Assembly (NCBI RefSeq): GCF_001921745.1
Contig: NZ_MRYA01000002.1
Coordinates: 496,001 to 560,000, forward strand
Direction: 5' to 3'
DNA length: 64,000 nucleotides
Source: Psychrobacter sp. Cmf 22.2
Lineage (GTDB): Bacteria > Pseudomonadota > Gammaproteobacteria > Pseudomonadales > Moraxellaceae
This document shows, in pieces, positions 1 through 9,294 of the stretch. The notes beneath the pieces were generated by a model that searched no databases, was not told the DNA's origin, and saw only the letters and a program-made list of their open reading frames with translations. A program made the translations under genes and the position numbers. How positions within the stretch are numbered: position 1 is the first letter of the stretch; every line of letters begins with the position of its first letter.

Positions 1-410
1 AACGTTATTATCTATACTGTGGCTACCATCATCCTTTATTTTTAGAAAAAGAATTGAGCTTTGATAGTTTATTAAAAGAAGACTTCATTGCTTTTAATAG
101 TGAAGATATTGGCGATGTTCTCTCACCAATTACTGTGTTTAAAGAAAGTCACGATCTCACAGGCCGTGTTAGCGCCTATACTAATAATCTAGACGAGGCA
201 GTTCGTCTGATTTATACAGGGTATGGTATTGGTGCTTTACCTGATCAATTTATTGCGGCTACTCACTTAGAGTCTAAGCTTAGACGTCTGCCACCTAAGA
301 AGGGGATTGCCGATGTTCCAGTGTATATTTTTTGGCATGAACATCGGCCTTTATCCCTTCTTGAAGCAAAGTTTATCGAAGAGATTGTAGCGTTTGATAT
401 TTCTCTTTAG
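1..410 (+). CDS. LysR-family regulator, C-terminal part (5' end outside window)
   Basis: The reading frame is open from base 3 and ends at a TAG at 408-410, so only about the last 135 residues are visible. They have the look of a LysR substrate-binding domain: an acidic DIGDVLSPITVF stretch, then NNLDEAVRLIYTGYGIGALP, the hallmark second half of the effector domain ('G.GI..LP'), and an FWHEHRPLS.. tail. The helix-turn-helix lies upstream of the window, so the regulated genes cannot be named; the maleylacetate-reductase-like gene downstream on the same strand is a possible neighbour in function. An internal TTG at 54 is not the true start because the frame continues upstream with plausible sequence. 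Confidence 0.8.
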   Translation, partial: RYYLYCGYHHPLFLEKELSFDSLLKEDFIAFNSEDIGDVLSPITVFKESHDLTGRVSAYTNNLDEAVRLIYTGYGIGALPDQFIAATHLESKLRRLPPKKGIADVPVYIFWHEHRPLSLLEAKFIEEIVAFDISL

Positions 411-589
411 ACGTCGCTTTAAACTAATTACTATTCTTAAATACCTCAAACATACTTACAAAGTGTGAGAGGTTTTGATACGACATTGGAATTAAGCGAG
501 TTGATGCTTCTCCATGCTAACGATATTCCAGCGTATTTTCAGTGAGACTTGTTTCCAGCGAGACCTGCTTTGCAAAACAGGATGATATT

Positions 590-1657
590 ATGAAAGACTT
601 TCATTACCAAGCTCTACCGCTCGACGTTCATTTTGGGAACGGCAAATCAGCTGAAGCCAAAGATATTCTAATACAGCATGGTTATCGTAACGTTTTAATA
701 ATAACGACACCGGGCCAAAAACAAGCGGGTCAGAAGTTATCGCAGCAACTACAAGAGATCTCAGCAAGCGTGTATCCGCACGCTGTCATGCATGTTCCGG
801 TAGAGGTCGCGAATAAGGCGGTAGAGTTTGTCCAATCTAACAACATTGATTGTTGTCTTGCTTTAGGCGGTGGCTCTACGGTTGGGCTTGCCAAAGCCAT
901 TGCCTTAAAGACGCATTTGCCGATAGTCGCTATACCTACTACCTATGCAGGTAGCGAGATGACGGCTATTTATGGCATCACTAAAAACAATCTAAAAACC
1001 ACTGGTAAGGACATTCATATCCTACCCAAAGTAGTGATTTATGATCCAGAGCTAAATCTAACCTTGCCTGCGCAAATCTCGGCTTGCTCAGGTATGAACG
1101 CTATGGCACATGCGGTAGAGGCACTATATGCTGAGGATAAAAATCCAATCGTCAGTCTCATGGCGATTGAGTCTATCAAAGCATTGAAGTTTGCTTTGCC
1201 TATGATTGTAAAAGATTTGAGCGATATTTCAGCACGCCAGAAAGCAACCTATGGCGCTTGGCTTGCTGGAGTTTGTCTAGGGTCAGTTGGCATGGCCATT
1301 CATCATAAGATTTGTCATACTTTGGGTGGCACATACAATCTTCCACATGCTCAAGCACACGCCATTACGCTTGCGTATTCGGTGCATTACAACCGCAATG
1401 CTGATATTGACGCTATGGATCGATTGGCAGAGGCGTTAGGTGTTAATAGCCGTGAAGAGGTTGGTTTAGCAATCTACCATTTAAATCAATCTTTAGAGAT
1501 TCCGTTGGCATTAAAAGACATTGGCTTACCCGAAGAGGGTCCATCTGAGGTGGCACAAATTATTTGTGATAGTCCTTATTATAATCCTCGTGATTATGAC
1601 TATGAGGAATTAAAAGATTTATTAAATAAAGCGTATCAAGGACTGCCTCCTGCTTAG
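590..1657 (+). CDS. maleylacetate reductase-like iron-containing alcohol dehydrogenase
   Basis: The protein is about 355 residues from the ATG at 590, which has a CAGGA ribosome-binding site just upstream; this length is typical of maleylacetate reductases. Seen in the sequence are the nucleotide-binding ALGGGSTVGLAKAIAL stretch, IPTTYAGSEMTAIYGIT, and the metal-ligand region HKICHTLGGTYNLPHAQAHAI, all characteristic of the maleylacetate-reductase branch of the iron-ADH superfamily. Family members reduce maleylacetate to 3-oxoadipate with NAD(P)H, at the end of hydroxyquinol, resorcinol or chlorocatechol breakdown. No ring-cleavage dioxygenase is visible nearby, so the substrate is inferred. 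An upstream in-frame start at 542 would add 16 residues with no good ribosome-binding site. Confidence 0.8.
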   Translation: MKDFHYQALPLDVHFGNGKSAEAKDILIQHGYRNVLIITTPGQKQAGQKLSQQLQEISASVYPHAVMHVPVEVANKAVEFVQSNNIDCCLALGGGSTVGLAKAIALKTHLPIVAIPTTYAGSEMTAIYGITKNNLKTTGKDIHILPKVVIYDPELNLTLPAQISACSGMNAMAHAVEALYAEDKNPIVSLMAIESIKALKFALPMIVKDLSDISARQKATYGAWLAGVCLGSVGMAIHHKICHTLGGTYNLPHAQAHAITLAYSVHYNRNADIDAMDRLAEALGVNSREEVGLAIYHLNQSLEIPLALKDIGLPEEGPSEVAQIICDSPYYNPRDYDYEELKDLLNKAYQGLPPA

Positions 1658-1698
1658 AACTTTTATAAACGACGTTTGAGTGTTTTTACAGTCAATAC

Positions 1699-3849
1699 TT
1701 ACGACCTTACCTCCTTAAAACGCAGTAAACGCAAAGCATTGAGCGTGACCAGAACCGTCGCGCCAGCGTCAGCCAGTACCGCAATCCAAAGTCCTGTAAT
1801 CCCAAACACAGTAGTAATCAAGAATATGCCTTTTAGTCCGAGCGCAAACATCACATTTTGATGAATATTGGTCATCGTGGCACGCGATAGCGCAATAAGA
1901 TTGGCAACGTCCATCACGCGGCTTTTTAACAGCGCAATATCAGCCGTTTCGATAGCCACATCTGTACCACTACCCATAGCAATACCGACATCTGCCGTTG
2001 CTAGCGCTGGTGCATCATTAATACCGTCACCAATCATTGCTATTTGATTGTTGTCTTTCATCTCGCTTAGCAGACGTAGCTTGTCTTCAGGTAACAGTTC
2101 AGCCTTCCACTCTATATTTAACTGACTGGCAAGCGCTTTTGCTGTACGTCTATTGTCACCTGTGAGCATGACAGAGCGCACGTTCATTGTGTTCAGCATT
2201 GCCACAGCTTGCTTCGCATCCTCTCGCAGCTCATCACGCAGCGCGATCAATCCAAGCGCCTCTCCGTGTTGCTCATCAAACAAAATCGAAACCGTTTTTC
2301 CCTCATTTTGTAGGGTCTCGATTTGCGTTTGCTGCGTCATCGGCAACGTAGTTTTCTCTGCTATGTAGACTGGGGAGCCAATGCTCAAAGAGCGCCCAGT
2401 GACCGTAGCATGTACGGCTTTACCCGCAGTAGCAGTAGTATCAGTGGCGTCAAGGATAGTTGCCTTAACGGCTTTGGCATGATCTACGATAGCTTTAGCA
2501 AGTGGATGATTAGAAGCCGAATCTACGCTTGCAAACAGTGCCAATAACTTGTCTTGACCTTTAGCGTCCGTATACGCTGAGGTAAAGCCGACAATATCGG
2601 TTACCTGTGGCTTACCTTCGGTTAGCGTACCTGTCTTATCAAAAGCGACGGTACTGACTTGGCCAATCAACTCCATGACATTACCGCCTTTGATAAGCAG
2701 TCCGTGACGTGCGCCGACTGCCAACCCTGAGGCGATAGCGGCTGGTGTCGAGAGTACCAACGCGCAAGGGCAGGCAATGAGTAATAGTGCTAGACCACGA
2801 TATAGCCATGTCATCCATTCTGCGCCCATAAATAGCGGCGGAATGACAATAACCAGCGCAGCAAGTGCCATTACGATAGGCGTATAGTAGCGGCTAAAGG
2901 TCTCAATAAAGCGTGCGGTCGGGGCTTTAGATGCTTGCGCCTGCTCTACAAGCTCGATGATACGTGCAATCGTATTATCAGCTGCTGTTTTCTTCACGCG
3001 TATGTGTAGTACGCCATCGACGTTAATCGAGCCAGCAAAGACATCATCGTCTATGGTCTTAGCAACAGGAACGGATTCCCCAGTCACAGGCGATTCATCA
3101 AGGCTGGACGTCCCTTGAATAATGACGCCATCGGCAGAGACTCTATCTCCAGGACGCACCAGCACCTTATTATTTACCTGTAGTGAAGCTGCTGGTACCT
3201 GACGTTGTTGACCCTGTGCATCTAATAAAATGGCAGTCTTTGGCACAAGCGCCGATAACGCTCTAATACCAGCGCGAGCATGATCGGCCGCTACGCTCTC
3301 TAATAGCTCACCAACAGAGAACAAAAAGACCACCGCAGCCGCTTCTTCAGCTTCACCGATGATAAGGGCGCCAATAGCCGCGACGGACATCAGCATTTCA
3401 ATTGAAAAAGGCGAGCCTGTCAGCGTTAATGCAAGCGCTTTGCGAGCAAATGGTATGATGCCAATAACGACAACGGCAATAAAGACCCATATGCCGTAGG
3501 CGGGAAAAACCAATGATAAGACGTAAGCTGCGCTCATTAACAGGCCAATACCAATGACTTGTTTGCCCTTTAACGTTTGCCACCAGCGCTGATTATTTAC
3601 TGTTGTTTGATGCTCATTGATGTCTGCCTCATTTTGTTGGTCAGTGAGCTCTGACACACCAAACCCAAGACGCTTGATGTTTTTTTCGATATCTTTGTCT
3701 TTGGTTGCCGCATTAGGCGCTAAGGTTAGCGCAAGCTTTTGGGTGGCAAAGTTTAGCTGAACGTCAGAGACACCAGGCATACGGGTTAATGCTGTTTCAA
3801 TCTTGCCCACGCAACTGGCACAGTCCATACCTTCAATATGATATTGCAT
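1699..3849 (-). CDS. heavy-metal-translocating P1B-type ATPase (Zn/Cd/Pb efflux type)
   Basis: This 716-residue inner-membrane pump has one N-terminal heavy-metal-associated domain with GMDCASC at residues 7-13, six to eight predicted membrane segments, the TGES actuator loop near 257, the CPC metal motif at 360-362, the phosphorylated Asp at 404 in DKTGTLTEG, an SNHPLA nucleotide-binding motif, and MLTGDNRRTA and GDGINDAPAL hinge motifs. These define the ZntA/CadA group, which exports Zn2+, Cd2+ or Pb2+ from the cytoplasm using ATP. It is divergent from a MerR-type regulator (4017-4436) whose cysteines match the Cd/Pb-sensing subclass, which supports divalent soft-metal efflux rather than copper. 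Its promoter carries a MerR-type 21-bp operator in a 19-bp spacer. Confidence 0.92.
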   Translation of the reverse strand: MQYHIEGMDCASCVGKIETALTRMPGVSDVQLNFATQKLALTLAPNAATKDKDIEKNIKRLGFGVSELTDQQNEADINEHQTTVNNQRWWQTLKGKQVIGIGLLMSAAYVLSLVFPAYGIWVFIAVVVIGIIPFARKALALTLTGSPFSIEMLMSVAAIGALIIGEAEEAAAVVFLFSVGELLESVAADHARAGIRALSALVPKTAILLDAQGQQRQVPAASLQVNNKVLVRPGDRVSADGVIIQGTSSLDESPVTGESVPVAKTIDDDVFAGSINVDGVLHIRVKKTAADNTIARIIELVEQAQASKAPTARFIETFSRYYTPIVMALAALVIVIPPLFMGAEWMTWLYRGLALLLIACPCALVLSTPAAIASGLAVGARHGLLIKGGNVMELIGQVSTVAFDKTGTLTEGKPQVTDIVGFTSAYTDAKGQDKLLALFASVDSASNHPLAKAIVDHAKAVKATILDATDTTATAGKAVHATVTGRSLSIGSPVYIAEKTTLPMTQQTQIETLQNEGKTVSILFDEQHGEALGLIALRDELREDAKQAVAMLNTMNVRSVMLTGDNRRTAKALASQLNIEWKAELLPEDKLRLLSEMKDNNQIAMIGDGINDAPALATADVGIAMGSGTDVAIETADIALLKSRVMDVANLIALSRATMTNIHQNVMFALGLKGIFLITTVFGITGLWIAVLADAGATVLVTLNALRLLRFKEVRS

Positions 3850-3874
3850 AATATTTTATCCTCTTATTAAAGGT

Positions 3875-3905
3875 ATTATGAACCCTATAGTGGCTTTAGG
3901 GTCAA
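3875..3905 (-). promoter_or_regulatory. MerR-type promoter/operator of the metal ATPase
   Basis: Reading the minus strand, TTGACC (3905-3900) and CATAAT (3880-3875) are separated by 19 bp. The spacer holds a dyad, accctatag..ctttagggt at 3882-3902 on the plus strand. The overlong spacer with a dyad between -35 and -10 is the classic arrangement for MerR activators, and the sequence closely resembles CadR/PbrR sites. Confidence 0.8.
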
Positions 3906-3942
3906 GGCCTTGATTAACCAGTTTGTTTGATTTTTCGCTTAC

Positions 3943-3973
3943 TGAACCTTATAGTTACTTTATGGTCTAAATT
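3943..3973 (+). promoter_or_regulatory. second MerR-type promoter/operator, facing the merR-like gene
   Basis: A second dyad, accttatag..ctttatggt at 3946-3966, matches the first at most positions. It lies between a weak -35 (TGAACC, 3943-3948) and a -10-like TAAATT (3968-3973), again 19 bp apart and pointing toward the regulator gene. It suggests autoregulation by the same protein. Confidence 0.65.
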
Positions 3974-4016
3974 TTAGAATCACTATTGATGACTATAGCT
4001 ATTTAAGGAGACAAAC

Positions 4017-4436
4017 GTGCTTATCAAAATTGGCGAGCTGGCCAAACGTACAGGGGCAACGGTAGAAACCATTCGCTATTACGAAAAAGAAAATTTATTA
4101 CCAGAGCCTACGCGCAGTCAAGGGAATTATCGTTTGTACCGTGAGGAGCATATTGAACGTCTGCAATTTATCCTACATTGCCGTACGCTCGATATGACTT
4201 TGGAGGAAGTACGAGTTTTGCTGCAGTATTGGGATACGCCTGATAAAAACTGCGGAGAGGTAAATATACTATTAGATGAGCATATCAATGCGGTAGAGAC
4301 ACGTATGAAAGAGTTGGTGCAATTAAAGCAGCATCTGTTGGATTTGCGGCAAAAATGTGCCAAAGAAGCACCAGCTGAATCATGCGGGATACTACATGCG
4401 TTGGCGGACAATTCTTGTCATCTCTCTTCAGGCTAG
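4017..4436 (+). CDS. MerR-family Cd/Pb/Zn-responsive regulator (CadR/PbrR-like)
   Basis: The protein has 139 residues and starts at a GTG preceded by AAGGAG at 4005-4010. The N-terminal winged helix-turn-helix (KIGELAKRTG..VETIRYYEKENLLPEP) is typical of MerR proteins, followed by the dimerisation helix. Cysteines at 79, 114 and 123 occupy the positions used for metal binding in CadR and PbrR; an extra Cys134 and two His lie near the C-terminus. Family members sit on the over-spaced promoter and, on binding Cd2+, Pb2+ or Zn2+, untwist it to activate the divergent efflux ATPase. Which metal is the natural inducer cannot be read from sequence. Confidence 0.88.
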   Translation: MLIKIGELAKRTGATVETIRYYEKENLLPEPTRSQGNYRLYREEHIERLQFILHCRTLDMTLEEVRVLLQYWDTPDKNCGEVNILLDEHINAVETRMKELVQLKQHLLDLRQKCAKEAPAESCGILHALADNSCHLSSG

Positions 4437-4524
4437 CTCAAATCATAGGGTTGCTAGATCTATAAAGGCTAAATCGCTGGTATCAAAATGAATACTATTG
4501 CTGGCATGCTCTTTATTTGCTGAA

Positions 4525-5004
4525 TTAACGCTTTTCGTCTAAATGTTTGATGTCGTCCGGGCTGGCGGCGTAGATAGCGTCAAGCTCGTGCTGCGTTAAA
4601 TATTTTTCGACAATAGGAAAGAGCTCTCGCTCTTCGAAACGTAAATGATCATACAATAAGTTACCAAGTTGTTTGACTTGTCCAACAGTGATTATAGTCT
4701 CTTCACAAGTTTGAGTAGTTTGGATTTCCGTCTTCATATTGTTCAACAGTCTATGCTGTTCTTTCATTGTATTAAGTACAGAAGCAACCTCAGGTTGATT
4801 AGCTTGATGAGGTAGTAATGCCTTTGTGATTAAATTGTCCTCGATACTAAAATGAGCGTGCATATCATCAATATAAGAGGACAGCGCTTGCCAATGTGCA
4901 GTAATTGCTTGCGGATTGTCGGCACACTCTTTAGCATGACGTCCTATGTGTAAACCAAGATGATGCTGGCGTGATAATGGCTGTAATTGAGGGGCGCGTT
5001 TCAT
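4525..5004 (-). CDS. hemerythrin-like HHE-domain protein
   Basis: The protein is about 159 residues from the ATG at 5004, which has a GGAG ribosome-binding site 8 nt upstream; an in-frame ATG at 5022 overlaps that site and is less likely. The sequence is helical with paired metal-ligand patterns: QHHLGL near the start, HAHFSIEDNLI (HxxxE), EQHRLL, and DHLRFEERELFP (HxxxE). These match the four-helix di-iron hemerythrin/HHE fold. Such proteins bind O2 or NO, or help repair iron-sulfur centres. The gene is monocistronic here, and a strong Fur box lies 54-72 nt upstream, suggesting control by iron. Confidence 0.8.
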   Translation of the reverse strand: MKRAPQLQPLSRQHHLGLHIGRHAKECADNPQAITAHWQALSSYIDDMHAHFSIEDNLITKALLPHQANQPEVASVLNTMKEQHRLLNNMKTEIQTTQTCEETIITVGQVKQLGNLLYDHLRFEERELFPIVEKYLTQHELDAIYAASPDDIKHLDEKR

Positions 5005-5057
5005 TAGTAATCTCCATTTCATAAAATCTGTAAATTTAATGGACGATCTATTATATA

Positions 5058-5076
5058 ATTAATGATAATCATTCTC
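5058..5076. promoter_or_regulatory. Fur box
   Basis: The 19 bases attaatgataatcattctc agree at 16 positions with the classical Fur consensus (GATAATGATAATCATTATC). The site is close to the start of the hemerythrin-like gene on the minus strand and about 210 bp before the carboxypeptidase on the plus strand, so the former is the more likely target. Confidence 0.7.
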
Positions 5077-5287
5077 ATAATATAACAACTTATAGGCTAT
5101 TTTACTATCGTCATATGACTTCAAGTATTAATCAATATACAGTCATCACCTAGATAAAATTGGTGATTAAACTTTTTAGGTTATAAAATATAGGGTTTGA
5201 AAGGCTTTATTATATTTTACGGTTGATAAAACACTTCTATATTTAAAATTAACTTTAAGACTCTTAAAATCTCATTAAGGAGAGGTT

Positions 5288-6427
5288 ATGCATATCACTG
5301 CCAATTTTGATGCAGGTAATATCGACATTATTAACATGGAAAATAAAAAAGATATCCAATTGGCTATTCGTCCAGATGTTGGTGACGAGTTTTTCCAATG
5401 GTTTAACTTTCGTCTATCAGGTGAGATTGGCGAGCAATATGTTCTTAATGTTGTCAATGCAGGGGAGGCGTCATACGTTGCAGGGTGGGAGAATTACCAA
5501 GCAGTTGCTTCCTACGATCGGGAGTATTGGTTCCGTCTGCCTACCACTTATAAAGACGGCAAATTAACTATAGTGGCAGATTTAGAATGTGACACCATTC
5601 AAATTGCGTATTTTGCCCCTTATAGCTATGAGCGCCATCAAGATTTACTGGCCGCTGTACAAACGCATTCATTAGTGACACTAGAGCATTTAGGCGAAAC
5701 GCTTGATAAGCGTGACTTAACCTTAGTAAAAATCGGTAATGGCGATAGCAGTAGTGAGGTAAATAAACGCAATATTTGGATCACTGCGCGTCAGCACCCC
5801 GGTGAGACGATGGCAGAGTGGTTGGTTGAAGGTCTACTATACAGCTTATTGGATGAAGACAATGCTACTGCTAAGATGTTATTAGAAAAAGCAAACTTCT
5901 ACATTGTACCTAATATGAACCCAGATGGGAGTGTGCGCGGACATCTGCGTACTAACGCTGCTGGTACCAATTTGAATCGTGAATGGTCAGATCCAAGCTT
6001 AGAGAAAAGCCCTGAAGTGTTTCATGTCATTAATAAAATGGAGACGACCGGCGTTGATCTATTTTATGATGTGCACGGCGATGAAGCATTGCCTTATGTG
6101 TTTCTTGCCGGCTCTCAAGGGACACCAAGTTATAACGACCGCCTAGCACGTCTGCGTGATAGATTTTCAGACGTGTTGAAAATGGCCAGTGCCGACTTTC
6201 AGTCCGAATATGGCTATGATATTGATGCGCCAGGTAAAGCGAATATGACGGTTGCAACTAATTGGGTAGCTGAGCGCTTTGATTGCCTTGCCAATACTTT
6301 GGAGATGCCTTTTAAAGATAACAATAACCTACCTGATGCAGACATGGGCTGGTCACCAGAGCGTTCTATCAAATTAGGTGAAGCATCGTTGATGGCGATG
6401 TTGGCAGTGGTAGATGAGTTAAGTTAG
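5288..6427 (+). CDS. M14-family zinc carboxypeptidase (cytosolic carboxypeptidase type)
   Basis: The protein has 379 residues, with AAGGAGAGG directly before the start ATG. Zinc ligands are visible as H170 and E173 in ARQHPGETMAEW and H263 in YDVHGDE; the catalytic Glu is E339 in TLEMPFKDN. Substrate-binding Arg/Asn residues lie in PNMNPDGSVRGHLRTN and NLNREW (217-231). An N-terminal beta-rich domain of about 120 residues, as found in the cytosolic carboxypeptidase (AGBL/Nna1-like) branch, precedes the catalytic domain. There is no signal peptide, so it acts in the cytoplasm, presumably trimming C-terminal residues from peptides or proteins. The substrate is unknown. No operon partner is seen. 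Confidence 0.85.
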   Translation: MHITANFDAGNIDIINMENKKDIQLAIRPDVGDEFFQWFNFRLSGEIGEQYVLNVVNAGEASYVAGWENYQAVASYDREYWFRLPTTYKDGKLTIVADLECDTIQIAYFAPYSYERHQDLLAAVQTHSLVTLEHLGETLDKRDLTLVKIGNGDSSSEVNKRNIWITARQHPGETMAEWLVEGLLYSLLDEDNATAKMLLEKANFYIVPNMNPDGSVRGHLRTNAAGTNLNREWSDPSLEKSPEVFHVINKMETTGVDLFYDVHGDEALPYVFLAGSQGTPSYNDRLARLRDRFSDVLKMASADFQSEYGYDIDAPGKANMTVATNWVAERFDCLANTLEMPFKDNNNLPDADMGWSPERSIKLGEASLMAMLAVVDELS

Positions 6428-6639
6428 TGATTAGTTTGAGCTAGCCAAGATTGTTCACGTTATCAGGTAGTTGGGTGAACCATAAATCTTGGTTTAAATG
6501 ATTGATGTTTATAATTGTAAGATTTTTGACAGTTTTTATTTTATAAAATAAGGTAGAGTGGTTTTTCGGACCATTTGGAGCAAGTTGCTTAAAATCGAAC
6601 ACTTAAAACGGACTATCTACAATGTTAAAGGAATTTACC

Positions 6640-6906
<267 letters not shown>

Positions 6907-7293
6907 CTAGACTGTTAATATGTCCTGGGTGTGTTGTATAAGCTGTGCGATGGCGGCTTTGTTTAACGCATCGCTATGTGGTTTGCCAAACTCGCCTCGT
7001 TCATCGCCATACTCGCCTTTGATATCATTATCAAAATACTGATCAGTCTCATTCGCAAACTCATTGGCCACCGCTAAGGCTACCAAAATACCAGCCCCTT
7101 TATCAGCAGATGACCAGTGTTGTCCATAAGCTTCGTTTGCCATACGGGTATTGAGTAATGAGCCAGGGTTGACGGCAATCACGTTGATATTATGAGCAGC
7201 TACTTGCTCAACCAAAGCCATGCTCCACATGGTTAACGCCAATTTGCTTTGCGCATAGGCATCTTGTTCACTTAACCCCTTTTGTCCCGCCAA
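6907..7293 (-). pseudogene. short-chain dehydrogenase/reductase, C-terminal fragment
   Basis: About 128 residues remain. The active-site YAQSK (YxxxK) and the following VNPGSLLNT segment place it in the second half of an SDR of about 280 residues. The NAD(P)-binding TGxxxGIG and catalytic Ser segment are absent, and an in-frame TAA stands just before the TTG at 7293. No convincing start is present, so this is a truncated remnant. It is divergent from the LysR remnant at 7474, the usual arrangement for an SDR controlled by a LysR protein. Confidence 0.75.
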
Positions 7294-7473
7294 AGCTTAC
7301 TGCGCCGCTATCATAGTAATAAAGTCCATTCGCTATCACCAGTAGCTACAACAGAAAACACTTTCAATATTTTTTTGAAGGTATAGGGTTTTAAAGGGAT
7401 GAAATTCTGCTTTTTAGCTATACTTCTACCTATGCTTGCTCAAGTGATAGTTGTATTTGACCAAGGCGATACG

Positions 7474-8025
7474 ATGAAAAATTTGCAGGATTTACGTATT
7501 TTTATTGAAACGGCTCGTTTGGGCAGTTTGTCGGCTTGTGCTCGGCATTTAGATTTATCATCTGCCGTGGTTAGTGCCGCAGTGAAACGACTAGAAGCTG
7601 AGATTGATACTGTGTTATTTATTTGCTCAACTCGCAGGTTGCGTCTAACCGGTAAAGATGAGCAATACTTAAAACACTGCCGAGATGCTGTCGATATTTT
7701 GGACAATGCTTATGCAGGTTTGCATGACAATGATGCTGATTTGACAGGCACAATTCGCTTATCAGCTTCTTCAGATTTGGGTCGAAACTTAGTATTACCA
7801 TGGTTGGATGATTTTATGCAGATTCATCCCAATTACGCATCATACTGTCATGTAACCACTTTTTTTGGAGCCAGTTATAGTTATCAATGCCAATCTCATC
7901 ATCTTTTAGGGCACCGCTTTCTTCCTGTTGCACGACACCTTTACAGCGCCATGCAGATTAAAACATCATTAATGTCTTACAAAAAAATCATTTTGGGTGG
8001 CTCGTGCATTAAGAAGTTTTGGTGA
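7474..8025 (+). pseudogene. LysR-family regulator, 3'-truncated
   Basis: From ATG 7474 the frame encodes a good LysR helix-turn-helix (MKNLQDLRIFIETARLGSLS, LSSAVVSAAVKRLEAEI) and the start of the effector domain as far as WLDDFMQIHPNY, about residue 120. Beyond about 7838 the translation no longer resembles the family and runs into the 3' end of the pvsE-like gene on the other strand, with a 49-bp overlap. More than half of the regulator is gone. It marks the left edge of the siderophore island; whether the island's arrival caused the truncation is inference. Confidence 0.75.
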
Positions 8026-9239
8026 GATATATTCCAAGCGTAAGCCCCTGCTAGGGTAAAAACTAAGTAGTCGCCGATATGCAGCGCGTCAATCCACTGG
8101 TCCCTTGCCAGTATGTCTTTGGGTGTACAAAGCTGACCGACAAGGGTTGCCTTGGTGCCCGTGATGGCGGCTTGCGTTATCAGATTTTCTTGCGGTTCGG
8201 CTTTTATTGCGTGACTGGTGCGGTACGGCACGATACAAAAAGGATGGTTGTGCTGCTGGGCGGCGGGCGTTCTAAAATGATGGGTGCCGCCATGACCAAT
8301 CACAAATGTCTCGCCAAGATTTTTTTTGATATCCAATACTTCCATTACATAATAACCACAGGGCGCCGTGATAAACCGTCCAATCTCAAACCTCACCATA
8401 AACTGCGGGTTTTTCGTTAAGATACTGGCAAGCTGCTGACAAAATACTTGCCACTCAAAATGCTGCGGCTGCTGATCATAGTGAATACCAATGCCGCCGC
8501 CCACGTTGATGGTCAGTTGTGAGGGCAGCGATGGATAATCCTGCTGCCACTTCTTGACCATCTCTATATAGCGCTGCATTAACAACAGGTGACGCTCGAC
8601 TGATAATTGATGCGACATCAAGTGAAAATGAAACCCACGAAACTCAATAAATGGACTTGAGTCAATGATAGATAGCGCTTGCTTGAGGTGAGTTTCATCC
8701 AGCCCAAAAGGGGTAGGCTTACCGCCCATGACCAGCTTACTGCTGCCGATGTCACCAATATCAATATTCATTCGCAAAAATATACGGACGGGAAGCTGTA
8801 AGGACTGACTCAAGGTTTGGATGCGAGTCAGCTCGACCAGACTCTCTACATGAATGGTATCGATTTGCTGTTGTATGGCTTGCTGCAGATCTGAGGTCAG
8901 CTTACCCGGTCCACCAAAAATAATAGGATGGTTCGGCTGGTGGGTCTGTAGCCAGTTGAGCTCGCCTGCTGAAGCGGCCTCAAACCCATCGACATGCTCT
9001 GCCAAGGTGGATAGTATTTCAGGCTCTGCGTTGGCTTTGATGGCATAAAATAGCTGCGTGTTAGCAGGCAAGCAATGCTTCATGGTTTTTATCCGCTCTG
9101 CTAAAGCGTCTAAATCATAAATATAAGCACACAGCGGTGTCGACTGCGTACTATGTTCATAAATAATATTTATAATTTTTGCAGGTAATAGGTGGTTGTC
9201 TGCTGGTGCTGAATGGCTTGTCGTCATGTCAGTTGTCAT
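7977..9239 (-). CDS. pvsE: PLP-dependent decarboxylase of siderophore synthesis (PvsE-like)
   Basis: This 420-residue protein belongs to the fold-type III decarboxylases related to LysA. The PLP lysine is K68 in LFYAIKAN; FGGPGKL, the FHFHLMSHQ motif and the phosphate-binding NVGGGIG follow in the usual order. In NIS siderophore clusters such enzymes supply or finish an amine building block; in vibrioferrin synthesis PvsE is assigned the decarboxylation that turns the serine unit into ethanolamine. It is the last gene of the minus-strand set, 55 bp after the second NIS synthetase. Related enzymes exist in staphyloferrin B and achromobactin clusters, so the vibrioferrin assignment rests on the whole gene order. 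Confidence 0.85.
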   Translation of the reverse strand: MTTDMTTSHSAPADNHLLPAKIINIIYEHSTQSTPLCAYIYDLDALAERIKTMKHCLPANTQLFYAIKANAEPEILSTLAEHVDGFEAASAGELNWLQTHQPNHPIIFGGPGKLTSDLQQAIQQQIDTIHVESLVELTRIQTLSQSLQLPVRIFLRMNIDIGDIGSSKLVMGGKPTPFGLDETHLKQALSIIDSSPFIEFRGFHFHLMSHQLSVERHLLLMQRYIEMVKKWQQDYPSLPSQLTINVGGGIGIHYDQQPQHFEWQVFCQQLASILTKNPQFMVRFEIGRFITAPCGYYVMEVLDIKKNLGETFVIGHGGTHHFRTPAAQQHNHPFCIVPYRTSHAIKAEPQENLITQAAITGTKATLVGQLCTPKDILARDQWIDALHIGDYLVFTLAGAYAWNISHQNFLMHEPPKMIFL

Positions 9240-9294
9240 TTTGCGAGTGCCTTTTAGTCTGGTTGTTAGTCTGATATGGAAAGATGGTGGGGTT

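Noticed and set aside
7819..7955. minus-strand open frame of about 40 codons next to the truncated LysR, possibly the tail of a lost gene
   Set aside because: It has a protein-like composition but I do not recognise it, and it has no start; too weak to list.
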